The notes under the pieces are model-generated. The model searched no databases, had not been told where the DNA came from, and saw nothing but the letters and a program-made list of their open reading frames with translations. The position numbers and the translations under genes are program-made. DNA of 41,696 bases from Collinsella sp. (lineage in GTDB: Bacteria > Actinomycetota > Coriobacteriia > Coriobacteriales > Coriobacteriaceae): contig JAUMNV010000079.1 in assembly GCA_031295725.1 (NCBI GenBank), forward strand, positions 1-41,696, in the 5' to 3' direction. Position 1 is the stretch's first letter, and every line of letters starts with the position of its first letter. Below, piece after piece: positions 16,599 to 24,647 of this stretch.

Positions 16599-17525
16599 AT
16601 GTCCGACCAGATGTCACGCCGCGGCTTCATGGGCGCCGCAGCAACCGGAGCCGTCGCGCTCGCCGGAGTCGCGCTCGCGGGCTGCTCCAACACCTCCGCG
16701 AGTTCCGAGAAATCGAGTGAAAAGGAGAAGGCCGTGAAGCCGGTCATCCTCGTCACGAGCTTCGGCACGAGCTACAACGACTCGCGCCACATCACCATCG
16801 GCGCCATCGAAGACGCTATCCGCGAGAAGTACTGGCAGGACTACGACATCCGCCGCGCCTTCACCGCGCAGATCATCATCGATAAGCTGAAGAAGCGCGA
16901 CGGCATCACGATCGACAACATGACCGAGGCGCTCGACCGCTGCGTGGAAGACGGCGTGAAGGAAATCGTCGTGCAGCCGACGCATCTCATGGGTGGCCTG
17001 GAATACACCGACGTGAAAGACGAGCTCGACAAGTACGCCGACAAGTTCGACAAAATCTCGCTCGGCGACCCGCTGCTCACCTCCGACGACGACTACAAGA
17101 AGGTGGCCGCAGCCATTAAGGAGAACATGGCGTCCTTCGACGACGGCAAGACGGCGCTGTGCCTCATGGGCCACGGCACCGAAGCCGATTCCAACGCCGA
17201 CTATGCCAAGATGCAGGAAGTGTTTAAGAACGAGGGCTTGACGCAGTTCTTCGTCGGCACCGTCGAGGCTGAACCGACCTGCGAGGATGTTATCGCCGCC
17301 GCGAGCGCCGCAGGCTACAAGAAGGCCGTGCTCGCGCCGTTCATGGTGGTCGCGGGCGACCACGCGAATAACGACATGGCAGACGAGACCGACCCCGACA
17401 GCTGGGCTGCGAAGTTCGTGGCCGCCGGCTTCGAAGTGACGTGCCTGCTCCAGGGTCTGGGACAGAACGTCGCGGTCGACGACATCTACGTCTCGCACGT
17501 GGACGACGCCATCGCCAAGCTGTAA
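16599..17525 (+). CDS. cbiK: Exported sirohydrochlorin cobaltochelatase-like lipoprotein
   Basis: 308 residues. An N-terminal twin-arginine motif (S-R-R-G-F-M, residues 6-11) and hydrophobic stretch end in lipobox L-A-G-C with Cys at 29, so the protein should be Tat-exported and lipid-anchored. The rest is a CbiK class II chelatase: V-T-S-F-G-T-S-Y near the start, Q-P-T-H-L-M, a metal-site His in L-M-G-H-G-T and another in A-G-D-H-A-N-N-D-M. Known CbiK inserts cobalt into sirohydrochlorin; periplasmic forms exist in Desulfovibrio. Preceded by GAGGAAAGG. First gene under the riboswitch, upstream of an ABC importer, so an outside role in metal or tetrapyrrole handling is inferred. Confidence 0.88.
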   Translation: MSDQMSRRGFMGAAATGAVALAGVALAGCSNTSASSEKSSEKEKAVKPVILVTSFGTSYNDSRHITIGAIEDAIREKYWQDYDIRRAFTAQIIIDKLKKRDGITIDNMTEALDRCVEDGVKEIVVQPTHLMGGLEYTDVKDELDKYADKFDKISLGDPLLTSDDDYKKVAAAIKENMASFDDGKTALCLMGHGTEADSNADYAKMQEVFKNEGLTQFFVGTVEAEPTCEDVIAAASAAGYKKAVLAPFMVVAGDHANNDMADETDPDSWAAKFVAAGFEVTCLLQGLGQNVAVDDIYVSHVDDAIAKL

Positions 17526-17534
17526 ACTCGCCGC

Positions 17535-17606
17535 GCACGGGGGCGCCGGTCGCGTCCCCGTGCAACGGGCATGCGCCTTCCCCGACTGACGGCGCATGCC
17601 CGTTGC
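17535..17606 (+). terminator. Two strong adjacent hairpins after cbiK
   Basis: Hairpin one spans 17535-17563 (GCACGGGGGCG against CGTCCCCGTGC). Hairpin two has 16-bp perfect arms at 17562-17577 and 17591-17606. Neither is followed by a U-tract. They may protect or attenuate the transcript between cbiK and the downstream lipoprotein gene rather than end it. Confidence 0.5.
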
Positions 17607-17670
17607 ATTCGCATCCCGCCCGCCCACCGCACGGCGCGGGCGGTCGAAGCGATTGAAAGGAACCCCCTCC

Positions 17671-18204
17671 ATGTTGAAGAAAACCCTCGCCTTCGCCCTG
17701 TCAGCGGCGCTTTTCGCGTTCTCGCTCGCCGGCTGCGGCGGAAATTCAATCGACAGCGCAAAGGCAAGCGATGCCGATTCCCAGGAAAAGACCGAACAGG
17801 CGGCCGATGCGCCCGAGGGCGCAAGCGCTGCCCCCATCACCGCCGACAAGGTGGCCGACGGCACCTATCCGATCACCGTAGATTCCAGCTCGAACATGTT
17901 CAGGATTGTGGACGCCCAGCTCATCGTGGAAAACGGCTCCATGCACTGCGTGATGACGCTTTCCGGCACGGGCTACGGCAAGCTCTTCATGGGCACGGGC
18001 GACGAGGCTGCCGCCGCGAGCGAGGCCGACTTCATCCCCTATGTGGAAAACGCGGAAGGCAAGTACACCTACGACGTGCCCGTTGAAGCGCTCGACGAGG
18101 ACACCGCCTGCGCCGCGTGGAGTATTAGAAAAGAGCGGTGGTACGACCGCACGCTCGTGTTCGAATCCGCCGGCGTCGATCTGCGCGCCGACGCACTGAA
18201 GTAA
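17671..18204 (+). CDS. Small lipoprotein with domain shared by the next protein
   Basis: 177 residues. Signal peptide with lipobox L-A-G-C (Cys22), then an acidic/Ala-rich linker to about residue 55, then a ~110-residue beta-rich domain starting D-G-T-Y-P-I-T-V. It contains L-D-E-D-T-A and ends W-Y-D-R-T-L-V-F. The N-terminal domain of the neighbouring binding protein has the same layout, so both probably bind or present the same ligand. The opening resembles NEAT (iron-transport-associated) domains, but I cannot confirm that. AAAGGA ribosome site upstream; in the riboswitch operon, four bases from the next gene. Confidence 0.75.
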   Translation: MLKKTLAFALSAALFAFSLAGCGGNSIDSAKASDADSQEKTEQAADAPEGASAAPITADKVADGTYPITVDSSSNMFRIVDAQLIVENGSMHCVMTLSGTGYGKLFMGTGDEAAAASEADFIPYVENAEGKYTYDVPVEALDEDTACAAWSIRKERWYDRTLVFESAGVDLRADALK

Positions 18205-18208
18205 CACC

Positions 18209-19780
18209 ATGCGGTCGATTCTTCCCAAGGGGGAAAGCAGAAAGCGCCGCAGCATCGCGGTGCGCGTGATCGCCTGCATTCTCGTCGCCCTGCTCGCGCT
18301 TCCCTTCGCGGGGTGCAGTGCGAGCCCGAACGCGACCGGTGGCACGGCGGGCTCTCAGGAATACACTGTGAGCGTCTCGCTTGCCGGCGGGTCAGGGCGC
18401 GCAAGCATCGCCTCACCCACCACAATTGTGAAGGATGGCGACACCTACACCGCGACCATCACCTGGTCGAGTTCGAACTACGACAAGATGACCGTCGACG
18501 GCGTAGACTACGCGCCCGTAAACGACGGCGGCAACTCCACGTTCGAGATACCCGTCACGCTCGACGAGGACATCGCCGTGTCGGCCGAGACCGTCGCCAT
18601 GTCGACGCCGCACACCATCGACTACACGCTCTACTTCGACTCATCCACCATGAAGAAGAAAACGGGCGACGATGCAAGCGGCGACTCCCCTGCGGGAACG
18701 GCTTCAAGCGCCGCGGCCGACTTCCACAACGCAGATTTGGGCTGCGGCTGGGAGCCGACGGGGACGCTTCAGCTAGAATACGCCAAGCACTTCACTGTCG
18801 ACGAGTTCGAAGGCGGCTTGCGGCTTATCTGCGTTTCGAACGGGGAGCGCTTCCTCGTGGTGCCGCAGGATGCGAAGGTACCTGATGGGTTGAGCTCCGA
18901 CATCGCGGTCATAAGGCGCCCCGCCGACAAGGTGTACCTTGTGTCGTCGGCGACGATGTGCCTGGTCGACGCACTCGATGCGAACGACAACATCCTCATG
19001 TCGGGCATGAAGGCCGACGATTGCTCGGTCGCGGGCTTCAAAAGCGCGCTCGAAAGTGGGGCGATCGCCTACGGCGGCAAGTACAGCGCGCCCGACTACG
19101 AGCGAATATCGGCCTCGGGCTGCACGCTCGCCATCGAGAACACCATGATCAACCACACGCCCGATGTGAAGGAAAAGCTGCAGAAGCTCGGGCTCGTCGT
19201 GCTCACCGAACAGTCGTCGAGCGAGCCCGAAGCACTCGGGCGCCTCGAGTGGATTAAGCTTTTCGGCGTCCTGTTCGACAAGGAAGACGAGGCCGCGCAC
19301 CTGTTCAACGAGCAGAAGGCCCGCGTCGAGCAAACGTCGGGGCTCGCGTCGTCAGGTAAAACCGTGGCGTATTTCTACATTAACTCGAACGGGGCCGCCG
19401 TCACGCGGCGGGCGGGCGACTACGTGGCGCAGATGATCGAGCTTGCAGGCGGCAGCTACGCACTCGATGACGCGCAGACGGCGTCGACGTCAGGTTCGTC
19501 AGTAACGCTCGAAATGGAGCGCTTCTACGCGACGGCGAAGGATGCCGACATCATCGTCTACAACGGCACCATCGACGAATCGGTTGCCACCTTGAAAGAC
19601 TTCGTAGGCAAAAACGCGCTATTGTCGCAGTTCAAAGCTGTAAAGAACGGCAACGTCTGGGTCACAAGCGCCGACATGTACCAGCAGATGACTTCTACCG
19701 CCGACATTATCGACGAGCTGCACGGGGCGTTCACCGGCGATGACGCGAGCGACTTCCATTATCTGAGGAAGCTCGGCTAG
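18209..19780 (+). CDS. BtuF/FepB-type substrate-binding lipoprotein, two-domain
   Basis: 523 residues. Signal with lipobox F-A-G-C (Cys36). Residues ~50-150 are a beta domain: G-G-S-G-R-A-S-I, W-S-S-S-N-Y-D-K-M, G-N-S-T-F-E-I-P-V-T-L-D-E-D. This parallels the domain of the preceding small lipoprotein. From ~190 to the end is a class III periplasmic-binding fold for metal-chelates or corrinoids: I-A-V-I-R-R-P-A, S-S-A-T-M, V-L-T-E-Q-S-S-S-E-P-E-A-L-G-R-L-E-W-I and N-G-T-I. It delivers substrate to the permease encoded next. The riboswitch and location favour a corrinoid or cobalt tetrapyrrole as ligand; iron-chelate is the alternative. Confidence 0.85.
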   Translation: MRSILPKGESRKRRSIAVRVIACILVALLALPFAGCSASPNATGGTAGSQEYTVSVSLAGGSGRASIASPTTIVKDGDTYTATITWSSSNYDKMTVDGVDYAPVNDGGNSTFEIPVTLDEDIAVSAETVAMSTPHTIDYTLYFDSSTMKKKTGDDASGDSPAGTASSAAADFHNADLGCGWEPTGTLQLEYAKHFTVDEFEGGLRLICVSNGERFLVVPQDAKVPDGLSSDIAVIRRPADKVYLVSSATMCLVDALDANDNILMSGMKADDCSVAGFKSALESGAIAYGGKYSAPDYERISASGCTLAIENTMINHTPDVKEKLQKLGLVVLTEQSSSEPEALGRLEWIKLFGVLFDKEDEAAHLFNEQKARVEQTSGLASSGKTVAYFYINSNGAAVTRRAGDYVAQMIELAGGSYALDDAQTASTSGSSVTLEMERFYATAKDADIIVYNGTIDESVATLKDFVGKNALLSQFKAVKNGNVWVTSADMYQQMTSTADIIDELHGAFTGDDASDFHYLRKLG

Positions 19781-19784
19781 CGTC

Positions 19785-20825
19785 ATGAGAAGCCGGCTTT
19801 CCATGACATACGACGAATCGGGGCGCGCCGCGCGGTGTCGCGTCGTGACGGCGCTGCTCGCTGTTGTCCTCATCGTGCTCGTCGGGGCCAACCTGTGCAT
19901 CGGGAGCGTGCTCGTGCCCGCAGACCACATCCCCGGCATCCTTTCGGGCGGCGCGGCCAATTCCATGGAAAGCCAAGTCATCTGGGAGATTCGCCTGCCG
20001 CGCGTGCTTTCAGCCGTGCTTCTCGGCGGGGCACTTTCGCTCTCCGGGTTCCTGCTGCAGACTTTTTTCAACAACCCCATCGCCGACCCGTTCATCTTGG
20101 GCGTCTCCTCGGGCGCAAAGTTCGTCGTCGCGCTTACGATGATCGTGCTTCTGGGCGCGAACCAGGCCATGTCCTCGCCGGCCATGGTGGCCGCAGCGTT
20201 TCTGGGATCGCTTATCACCATCGGCTTCGTGCTCCTCATCGCACAGCGCATAAGTTCCATGGCCATGCTCATCGTGGCGGGCGTCATGGTGGGATACATC
20301 TGCTCGGCGGCGACGAACTTTCTCATCGCCTTCGCCGACGACCAGTCCATCGTGAACCTGCACAACTGGTCTTTGGGTAGCTTCTCGGGTTCGAGCTGGG
20401 ACGACATCGCGGTCATCGCGGTCGTGGTGATCACCGTGAGCGCATGCGTATTCGCGATATCGAAGCCCCTTTCCGCCTTCCAGCTGGGAGAAGCCTACGC
20501 GAAAAGCGTCGGCGTGAACGTCGCACGCTTCCGCGTGGTGCTCGTCCTTCTAGCGAGCATGCTCTCCGCCTGCGTGACCGCGTTCGCTGGTCCGGTGTCG
20601 TTCGTAGGCATCGCGGTTCCGCATCTCGTTAAGTCGGCGCTGAAGTCGTCGAAGCCCATCCGCGTGATTCCTGCATGCTTCTTGGGAGGCGCTATTTTCT
20701 GCGCGGGCTGCGATTTGATCGCGCGCACGCTGTTCTCCCCCGTCGAGCTTTCCATCAGCGCCGTCACCGCCATCTTCGGCGCGCCGGTGGTTATCGCACT
20801 CATGTTGAAGAAGCGGGTGAGGTAG
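19785..20825 (+). CDS. BtuC/FecCD-type ABC permease
   Basis: 346 residues, integral membrane protein with about ten predicted helices. Family marks are R-L-P-R-V-L-S-A-V-L-L-G-G-A-L-S-L-S-G near 65, N-P-I-A-D-P-F-I-L-G-V-S-S-G near 95 and G-P-V-S-F-V-G-I-A-V-P-H near 265. Forms the channel for the substrate caught by the preceding lipoprotein, energised by the next gene's ATPase. Five bases from the upstream stop; its TAG directly precedes the ATG of the ATPase gene. Confidence 0.92.
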   Translation: MRSRLSMTYDESGRAARCRVVTALLAVVLIVLVGANLCIGSVLVPADHIPGILSGGAANSMESQVIWEIRLPRVLSAVLLGGALSLSGFLLQTFFNNPIADPFILGVSSGAKFVVALTMIVLLGANQAMSSPAMVAAAFLGSLITIGFVLLIAQRISSMAMLIVAGVMVGYICSAATNFLIAFADDQSIVNLHNWSLGSFSGSSWDDIAVIAVVVITVSACVFAISKPLSAFQLGEAYAKSVGVNVARFRVVLVLLASMLSACVTAFAGPVSFVGIAVPHLVKSALKSSKPIRVIPACFLGGAIFCAGCDLIARTLFSPVELSISAVTAIFGAPVVIALMLKKRVR

Positions 20826-22046
20826 ATGGGGGAATTCGTGCCGCGGCCCAAAACGCTCGGAGGGGAGTCGAACCTCGAAACCCCGGTAAAAACGCAGGCT
20901 GACGGAGCGCCGCTTTTCCGCATAAGCGACCTGTCGGCGGGCTACGACAAGAAGGTCGTAGTCGAAGGCGTCGAGCTGGAGGTTCGCGCGGGCGACGTCG
21001 TGGCGCTCATCGGGCCGAACGGCTCGGGCAAGTCGACCATCTTGAAAACAATCACACGCCATCTGGCACCGCTTGCCGGCACGGTCGAGCTCGACGGGCG
21101 GGAGATTTCCCGATGGAAGACGGCGGAGTTCGCAAGGAACCTTGCCGTTATGCTGACAGATCGACCCCGGACCGAGCTCCTCACCTGCCGCGATATCGTA
21201 GAGGCGGGAAGGCATCCCTACACCGGGCGAATGGGCACACTCTCGCCCGACGACCATAGTCGGGTCGATGAGGCCATGAAAACCGCACATGTGGAAGAGC
21301 TCGCCGAGCGCGACTTCATGCAGATAAGCGACGGGCAACGCCAGCGCGTCATGCTCGCACGCGCCATCGCGCAGGATCCGCGTGTGCTCGTGCTCGACGA
21401 GCCCACTTCGTATCTCGATATCCGCTACCAGATCGACCTGCTGCGAATACTTCGCCACCTTGCGAAATCGCGGAATGTGGCAGTCATCATGTCCATCCAC
21501 GAACTCGAGCTCGCGCAGAAAAGCGCCGACAAGGTGATTTGCGTGAAGGACGGCCGGGTCTTCCGCGCCGGCGCACCCGAGGACATATTCACGCGCGAGA
21601 CGATTGGCGAGCTCTACGGCCTTCAACATGGCACCTTCAACGAGCGCTTCGGCAGCGTGGAAATTGGTCGCCCACACGGCGATGCGCACACGTTCGTCAT
21701 CGCCGGCGCAGGTACGGGGTCAGCTGTGTTTCGCCAGCTCATCCGGCAGGGCAAGGCGTTCTACGCGGGCATTCTGCACGAAGGGGACATCGACTGCGAG
21801 CTCGCGCGCGACCTGGCGACGGAATGCGTGGCCGAGCGCGCCTTCGAACCGATCGGGGATAAAACCATAGCCCGCGCCAAAGAGCTCCTCGTCCACTGCG
21901 CGCGCCTTATCGTGTGCCCCGCCGCCTTCGGCACCATAAACGCCCGCAACGCAGAGCTCGTCGAGTTCGCACGCTCGCATAGTATCGAGGTCATGCAAGC
22001 GTGCGAAGGCGCATCGGAGGATTCCCATTTGGAGTGGGAAGGATAA
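20826..22046 (+). CDS. BtuD/FecE-type ABC ATPase with extra C-terminal domain
   Basis: 406 residues; usual members have about 250-280. Residues ~30-270 are the ATPase: Walker A G-P-N-G-S-G-K-S-T (63-71), signature I-S-D-G-Q-R-Q-R (167-174, a D in place of the common G), Walker B V-L-V-L-D-E-P (187-193), and the switch His in S-I-H-E. Residues ~283-406 are an additional alpha/beta domain starting H-T-F-V-I-A-G-A-G-T-G-S, with a G-I-L-H-E-G-D-I-D segment. Its role is unknown; it could sense a ligand or nucleotide. Last gene of the riboswitch operon. Confidence 0.9.
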   Translation: MGEFVPRPKTLGGESNLETPVKTQADGAPLFRISDLSAGYDKKVVVEGVELEVRAGDVVALIGPNGSGKSTILKTITRHLAPLAGTVELDGREISRWKTAEFARNLAVMLTDRPRTELLTCRDIVEAGRHPYTGRMGTLSPDDHSRVDEAMKTAHVEELAERDFMQISDGQRQRVMLARAIAQDPRVLVLDEPTSYLDIRYQIDLLRILRHLAKSRNVAVIMSIHELELAQKSADKVICVKDGRVFRAGAPEDIFTRETIGELYGLQHGTFNERFGSVEIGRPHGDAHTFVIAGAGTGSAVFRQLIRQGKAFYAGILHEGDIDCELARDLATECVAERAFEPIGDKTIARAKELLVHCARLIVCPAAFGTINARNAELVEFARSHSIEVMQACEGASEDSHLEWEG

Positions 22047-22063
22047 ACTGAACTTTCTTTTAA

Positions 22064-22156
22064 GGATCCTCAGGCTACAGCTCCTGCGCCGGCGAGGTCT
22101 ACAAGGCGCCGGAGAACCTCGTGAACAGGAATTTCCACGCCGACGAGCCCAACTAG
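22064..22156 (+). pseudogene. IS3-family transposase fragment
   Basis: The plus-strand frame ending at TAG 22154-22156 reads …Y-S-S-C-A-G-E-V-Y-K-A-P-E-N-L-V-N-R-N-F-H-A-D-E-P-N. The Y-S-S-Y.GE…APENLV.R.F.AD.PN pattern occurs in the region just before the first catalytic Asp of IS3-type OrfB transposases. Only about 30 codons remain and the catalytic core is missing. It sits exactly between the cobalamin/ABC operon and the TetR gene. Identification is by motif only. Confidence 0.5.
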
Positions 22157-22158
22157 GC

Positions 22159-22770
22159 CTAATCCAAGCGAGATTCCAGACTCGACAGACCATTGAGAGT
22201 CAGATCGTTGGCGACCTCAGAGACGCGCTCGATAGGAACCGAGCCGTCAGACAGCGCCCACGTGCGATAGATACCGATAATACCCGACAGCAAAAACGCC
22301 AGATAGTAGTCGAACATCTCGTCCTTGAGACCTTGGGGCAGCAGATCGCGCTCGGCAATCTCATGTTCGAGCGGCGCACGAAGACGAGCCATGAAATCAT
22401 CGAGCGGAATATTCTCGATCAGCTGACGATTGAGCACTAAGTTGTTGCACAGTGCCTCATTAACGGTTTTAAAGAAGGTCGCCGCCGCGCCCAGGGCGCG
22501 CTCGTTGGTGTCGCCGTCCATGGAAGCAAGCGTTTTCTCGACCGAGTCGACAATCATCTCCACCACATCGACGGCAATGGCATCGAGCAGGCCGTCAACC
22601 GTACCAAAGTGTACGTAAAAGGTCTTGCGGTCGACATTGGCCTCGCGCGCGATGGCACTCACCGTAATGTCTGCCAGCGGCTTTTCCATGAGCAGGCGCT
22701 CGAAAGCCGAAAGGATGGCATTACGGCTGCGAACGATGCGACGATCAAGACGCGGTTTGCTGGTTGCCAT
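22159..22770 (-). CDS. TetR-family transcriptional regulator
   Basis: 203 residues. An N-terminal TetR helix-turn-helix spans about 15-65 (I-L-S-A-F-E-R-L-L, then I-A-R-E-A-N-V-D-R-K-T-F-Y-V-H-F), and a mostly helical ligand domain follows with L-L-S-G-I-I-G-I-Y near the C-terminus. ATG 22770 is chosen (AAGGGA upstream); an ATG nine codons earlier is possible. The divergent side is empty and the next gene (flippase-like) is co-oriented, so the target is not obvious. Ligand unknown. Confidence 0.85.
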   Translation of the reverse strand: MATSKPRLDRRIVRSRNAILSAFERLLMEKPLADITVSAIAREANVDRKTFYVHFGTVDGLLDAIAVDVVEMIVDSVEKTLASMDGDTNERALGAAATFFKTVNEALCNNLVLNRQLIENIPLDDFMARLRAPLEHEIAERDLLPQGLKDEMFDYYLAFLLSGIIGIYRTWALSDGSVPIERVSEVANDLTLNGLSSLESRLD

Positions 22771-22886
22771 GGGCGTGTCCCTTCGATATGCGAGCATTCA
22801 TCAACAGATGAGAGATAATCTACGTAAGAGGATTATCCCCCATACAGCACAAATATGCCCCGCATCATGAAGAACGCACGACTGCC

Positions 22887-24194
22887 CTACTGCGACTTAG
22901 GGTGCTTCTTCTTATTGAGTGCCGACGGAGATACGCGAATACCGTCGCCTGTCTGGCGCACATAGGCTTTATGAGCCGGCTTAGCGGCCCCAGAAGCCTT
23001 CTGAGCCTGCTTCTTGGGATCAACGGTAACAGCATTCGTGGGGTGGGGCTTTGTGGGCGCAGAGGGCGTTTGAGGCGTGCGACCGAGCTTGCGCATCACG
23101 CGATCCCAGCGCGCATGGATGCTCTCGTTGTGGGCACTCTTAAGGCCCAGCAGGGGCGCAGCCAAAATGGTCGGCGCAATAAACGTAATGAGGCGCCACA
23201 GCAGATAGCCAGCGGTCGAAGCCGACCCAAAGAAATGACCCAAGAACAATGCAAAGCCGCCCTCAGCGCCACCCGTTCCACCGGGCAGGGGGACCGCAGA
23301 GCTCAGCAGCTGGACAAAGGCGCTCGCGGCCATGACCGAGAAAAAGTCGACCTCGTGGTGGCCAAAGGCAAGCATCAGGAAATACGGCACGAGGTAGAAA
23401 AACGCGAGTTGCAGCATGGTGATGACCACCGTGAGCAGCATGGAAGAAAAATGTCCGGCTGAAAGCTTGAACTTCTCGGAGAAGGAGTAGATCTCGCCAT
23501 CGACAAACGTGCGCCATCCCTCGATCTTAGTGGCCGAGACACCAATGCGCTCAAGCCAATTGATGATGCAATGGGCGACGCGCGTGACGGTCTTAGGCAT
23601 GAGCGCGACGGCGAAGATGCCCAGCAAGATGCAGCAGTGCCCACCAAAGCTAAAGACGCACAGCAACGTCATGTCGCCATAGCGCTCGGCAAAAAACGGC
23701 ATGCGAGCAAGCAGTAGGATAGCGCCCCAGGCAACGAGGCCAAACTGGTACACGATAAAGCGCGTGAACTGCGTTGCTCCGGCCTCGCCGACATTTTGGC
23801 CCGCTTTGGTCAGGCGGTAGATCTGGGCGGGAGTCGAGCCCATCATCATAGGCGTCAGGTTGCCAAAGAAGATGCCACTCGCCTCGACCGAGATCAGGTC
23901 GCGGATGCCGACGGGTGAATCGGGGTCGAGCCAGACGGCGATCGCATAGGCCACAATGCCAAAGAACAGATACATGAACATGCAGAGACACGCAACAACG
24001 AGCCATGGCGCCTGGACGCTCGACATAGCGGCCCAGAACTGCCCCATCTGCCCGGTTACCACCAGATAGACGATATAACCAACCAGCACGACGCCGATAA
24101 AGATGGCGCCGCGGCGTGCGCTCTTATTGTCATCGCCGCCCGAGACCTCAACCTCGACCTGGGGTTTAGACGTATGCTGAGAGGACTCCGTCAT
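22887..24194 (-). CDS. Flippase-like (UPF0104/LPG-synthase fold) membrane protein
   Basis: 435 residues. A short polar N-terminus is followed by about eight hydrophobic segments (residues ~30-360) with family-like N-L-T-P-M-M-M-G-S-T-P-A and a P-L-P-G-G-T-G-G-A-E-G-G motif near 300, as in the membrane half of MprF and YbhN/AglD-like proteins. The last ~75 residues are Lys/Ala/Pro-rich and cytoplasmic in character. No aminoacyl-transferase domain is present. Lipid or polyprenol-linked substrate flipping is inferred from the family. ATG 24194 has AAGGAG five bases upstream. Confidence 0.8.
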   Translation of the reverse strand: MTESSQHTSKPQVEVEVSGGDDNKSARRGAIFIGVVLVGYIVYLVVTGQMGQFWAAMSSVQAPWLVVACLCMFMYLFFGIVAYAIAVWLDPDSPVGIRDLISVEASGIFFGNLTPMMMGSTPAQIYRLTKAGQNVGEAGATQFTRFIVYQFGLVAWGAILLLARMPFFAERYGDMTLLCVFSFGGHCCILLGIFAVALMPKTVTRVAHCIINWLERIGVSATKIEGWRTFVDGEIYSFSEKFKLSAGHFSSMLLTVVITMLQLAFFYLVPYFLMLAFGHHEVDFFSVMAASAFVQLLSSAVPLPGGTGGAEGGFALFLGHFFGSASTAGYLLWRLITFIAPTILAAPLLGLKSAHNESIHARWDRVMRKLGRTPQTPSAPTKPHPTNAVTVDPKKQAQKASGAAKPAHKAYVRQTGDGIRVSPSALNKKKHPKSQ

Positions 24195-24307
24195 GAGACT
24201 CCTTCTAACAGTCAAAATATCTTGGATATTGTACCCGTAAGGGCCATAGGCAGAACGCAAAGCTCTGGTTCAAACGGGAATTGCAGACGGTTGTTTGAAA
24301 ATAAAAA

Positions 24308-24334
24308 ACCCGGCCTTCCATGGGAAGTCCGGGT
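24308..24334 (-). terminator. Factor-independent terminator after the tRNA pair
   Basis: On the minus strand ACCCGGACTTCCC…AAGGCCGGGT forms a GC-rich hairpin followed by TTTTTTAT. It ends the tRNA-Glu transcript; the downstream membrane-protein gene starts about 110 bases further on. Confidence 0.85.
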
Positions 24335-24344
24335 ATCAGATGCG

Positions 24345-24421
24345 TGGTAGCCCGTACCAGATTCGAACTGGTGATCTCCGCCTTGAGAGGGCGGCGTCCT
24401 AAACCGCTAGACGAACGGGCC
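24345..24421 (-). tRNA. tRNA-Glu (anticodon CTC), copy 2
   Basis: 77 bases including an encoded CCA end. The acceptor arms GGCCCGT/ACGGGCT, anticodon arm CCGCC-CTCTCAA-GGCGG and T-arm ACCAG-TTCGAAT-CTGGT all pair. The loop places CTC as anticodon, reading GAG. Identical to the copy at 24444-24520. Confidence 0.93.
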
Positions 24422-24443
24422 ATAAGCCTCAGCAGAAAAGAAG

Positions 24444-24520
24444 TGGTAGCCCGTACCAGATTCGAACTGGTGATCTCCGCCTTGAGAGGGCGGCGTCCTA
24501 AACCGCTAGACGAACGGGCC
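24444..24520 (-). tRNA. tRNA-Glu (anticodon CTC), copy 1
   Basis: 77 bases, identical in sequence to the downstream copy, with encoded CCA. Only 22 bases separate the two, so they are almost certainly co-transcribed and processed from one precursor. A possible promoter (TTGCGC, 17 bases, TAATAT on the minus strand) lies just upstream. Confidence 0.93.
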
Positions 24521-24598
24521 ACATGACATCTGCACTGCCGTGCTGCGAGGAAACATATTACGGGACAAAAAACGTCAGCGCAAGAAGAAATTCCAAAT

Positions 24599-24617
24599 TG
24601 CCGAAAAATTGTCGGCA
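24599..24617 (-). terminator. Weak terminator hairpin after cca
   Basis: Six-pair stem TGCCGA/TCGGCA with an AT-rich loop, about 30 bases past the cca stop and before the tRNA pair. The following tract (ATTTGG) is weak, so read-through is possible. Confidence 0.35.
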
Positions 24618-24647
24618 GGTTATGGAACACGCAGGTAAACTTGGTAG

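Noticed and set aside
16614..17864. 416-codon minus-strand frame opposite cbiK
   Set aside because: Antisense shadow: His/Arg/Val-rich without motifs, while the plus strand encodes a signal peptide and CbiK motifs with a good ribosome site.
24345..24520. tRNA pair as the island attachment site
   Set aside because: The tRNAs lie over 2 kb outside the composition change, both copies are complete, and no integrase is seen.
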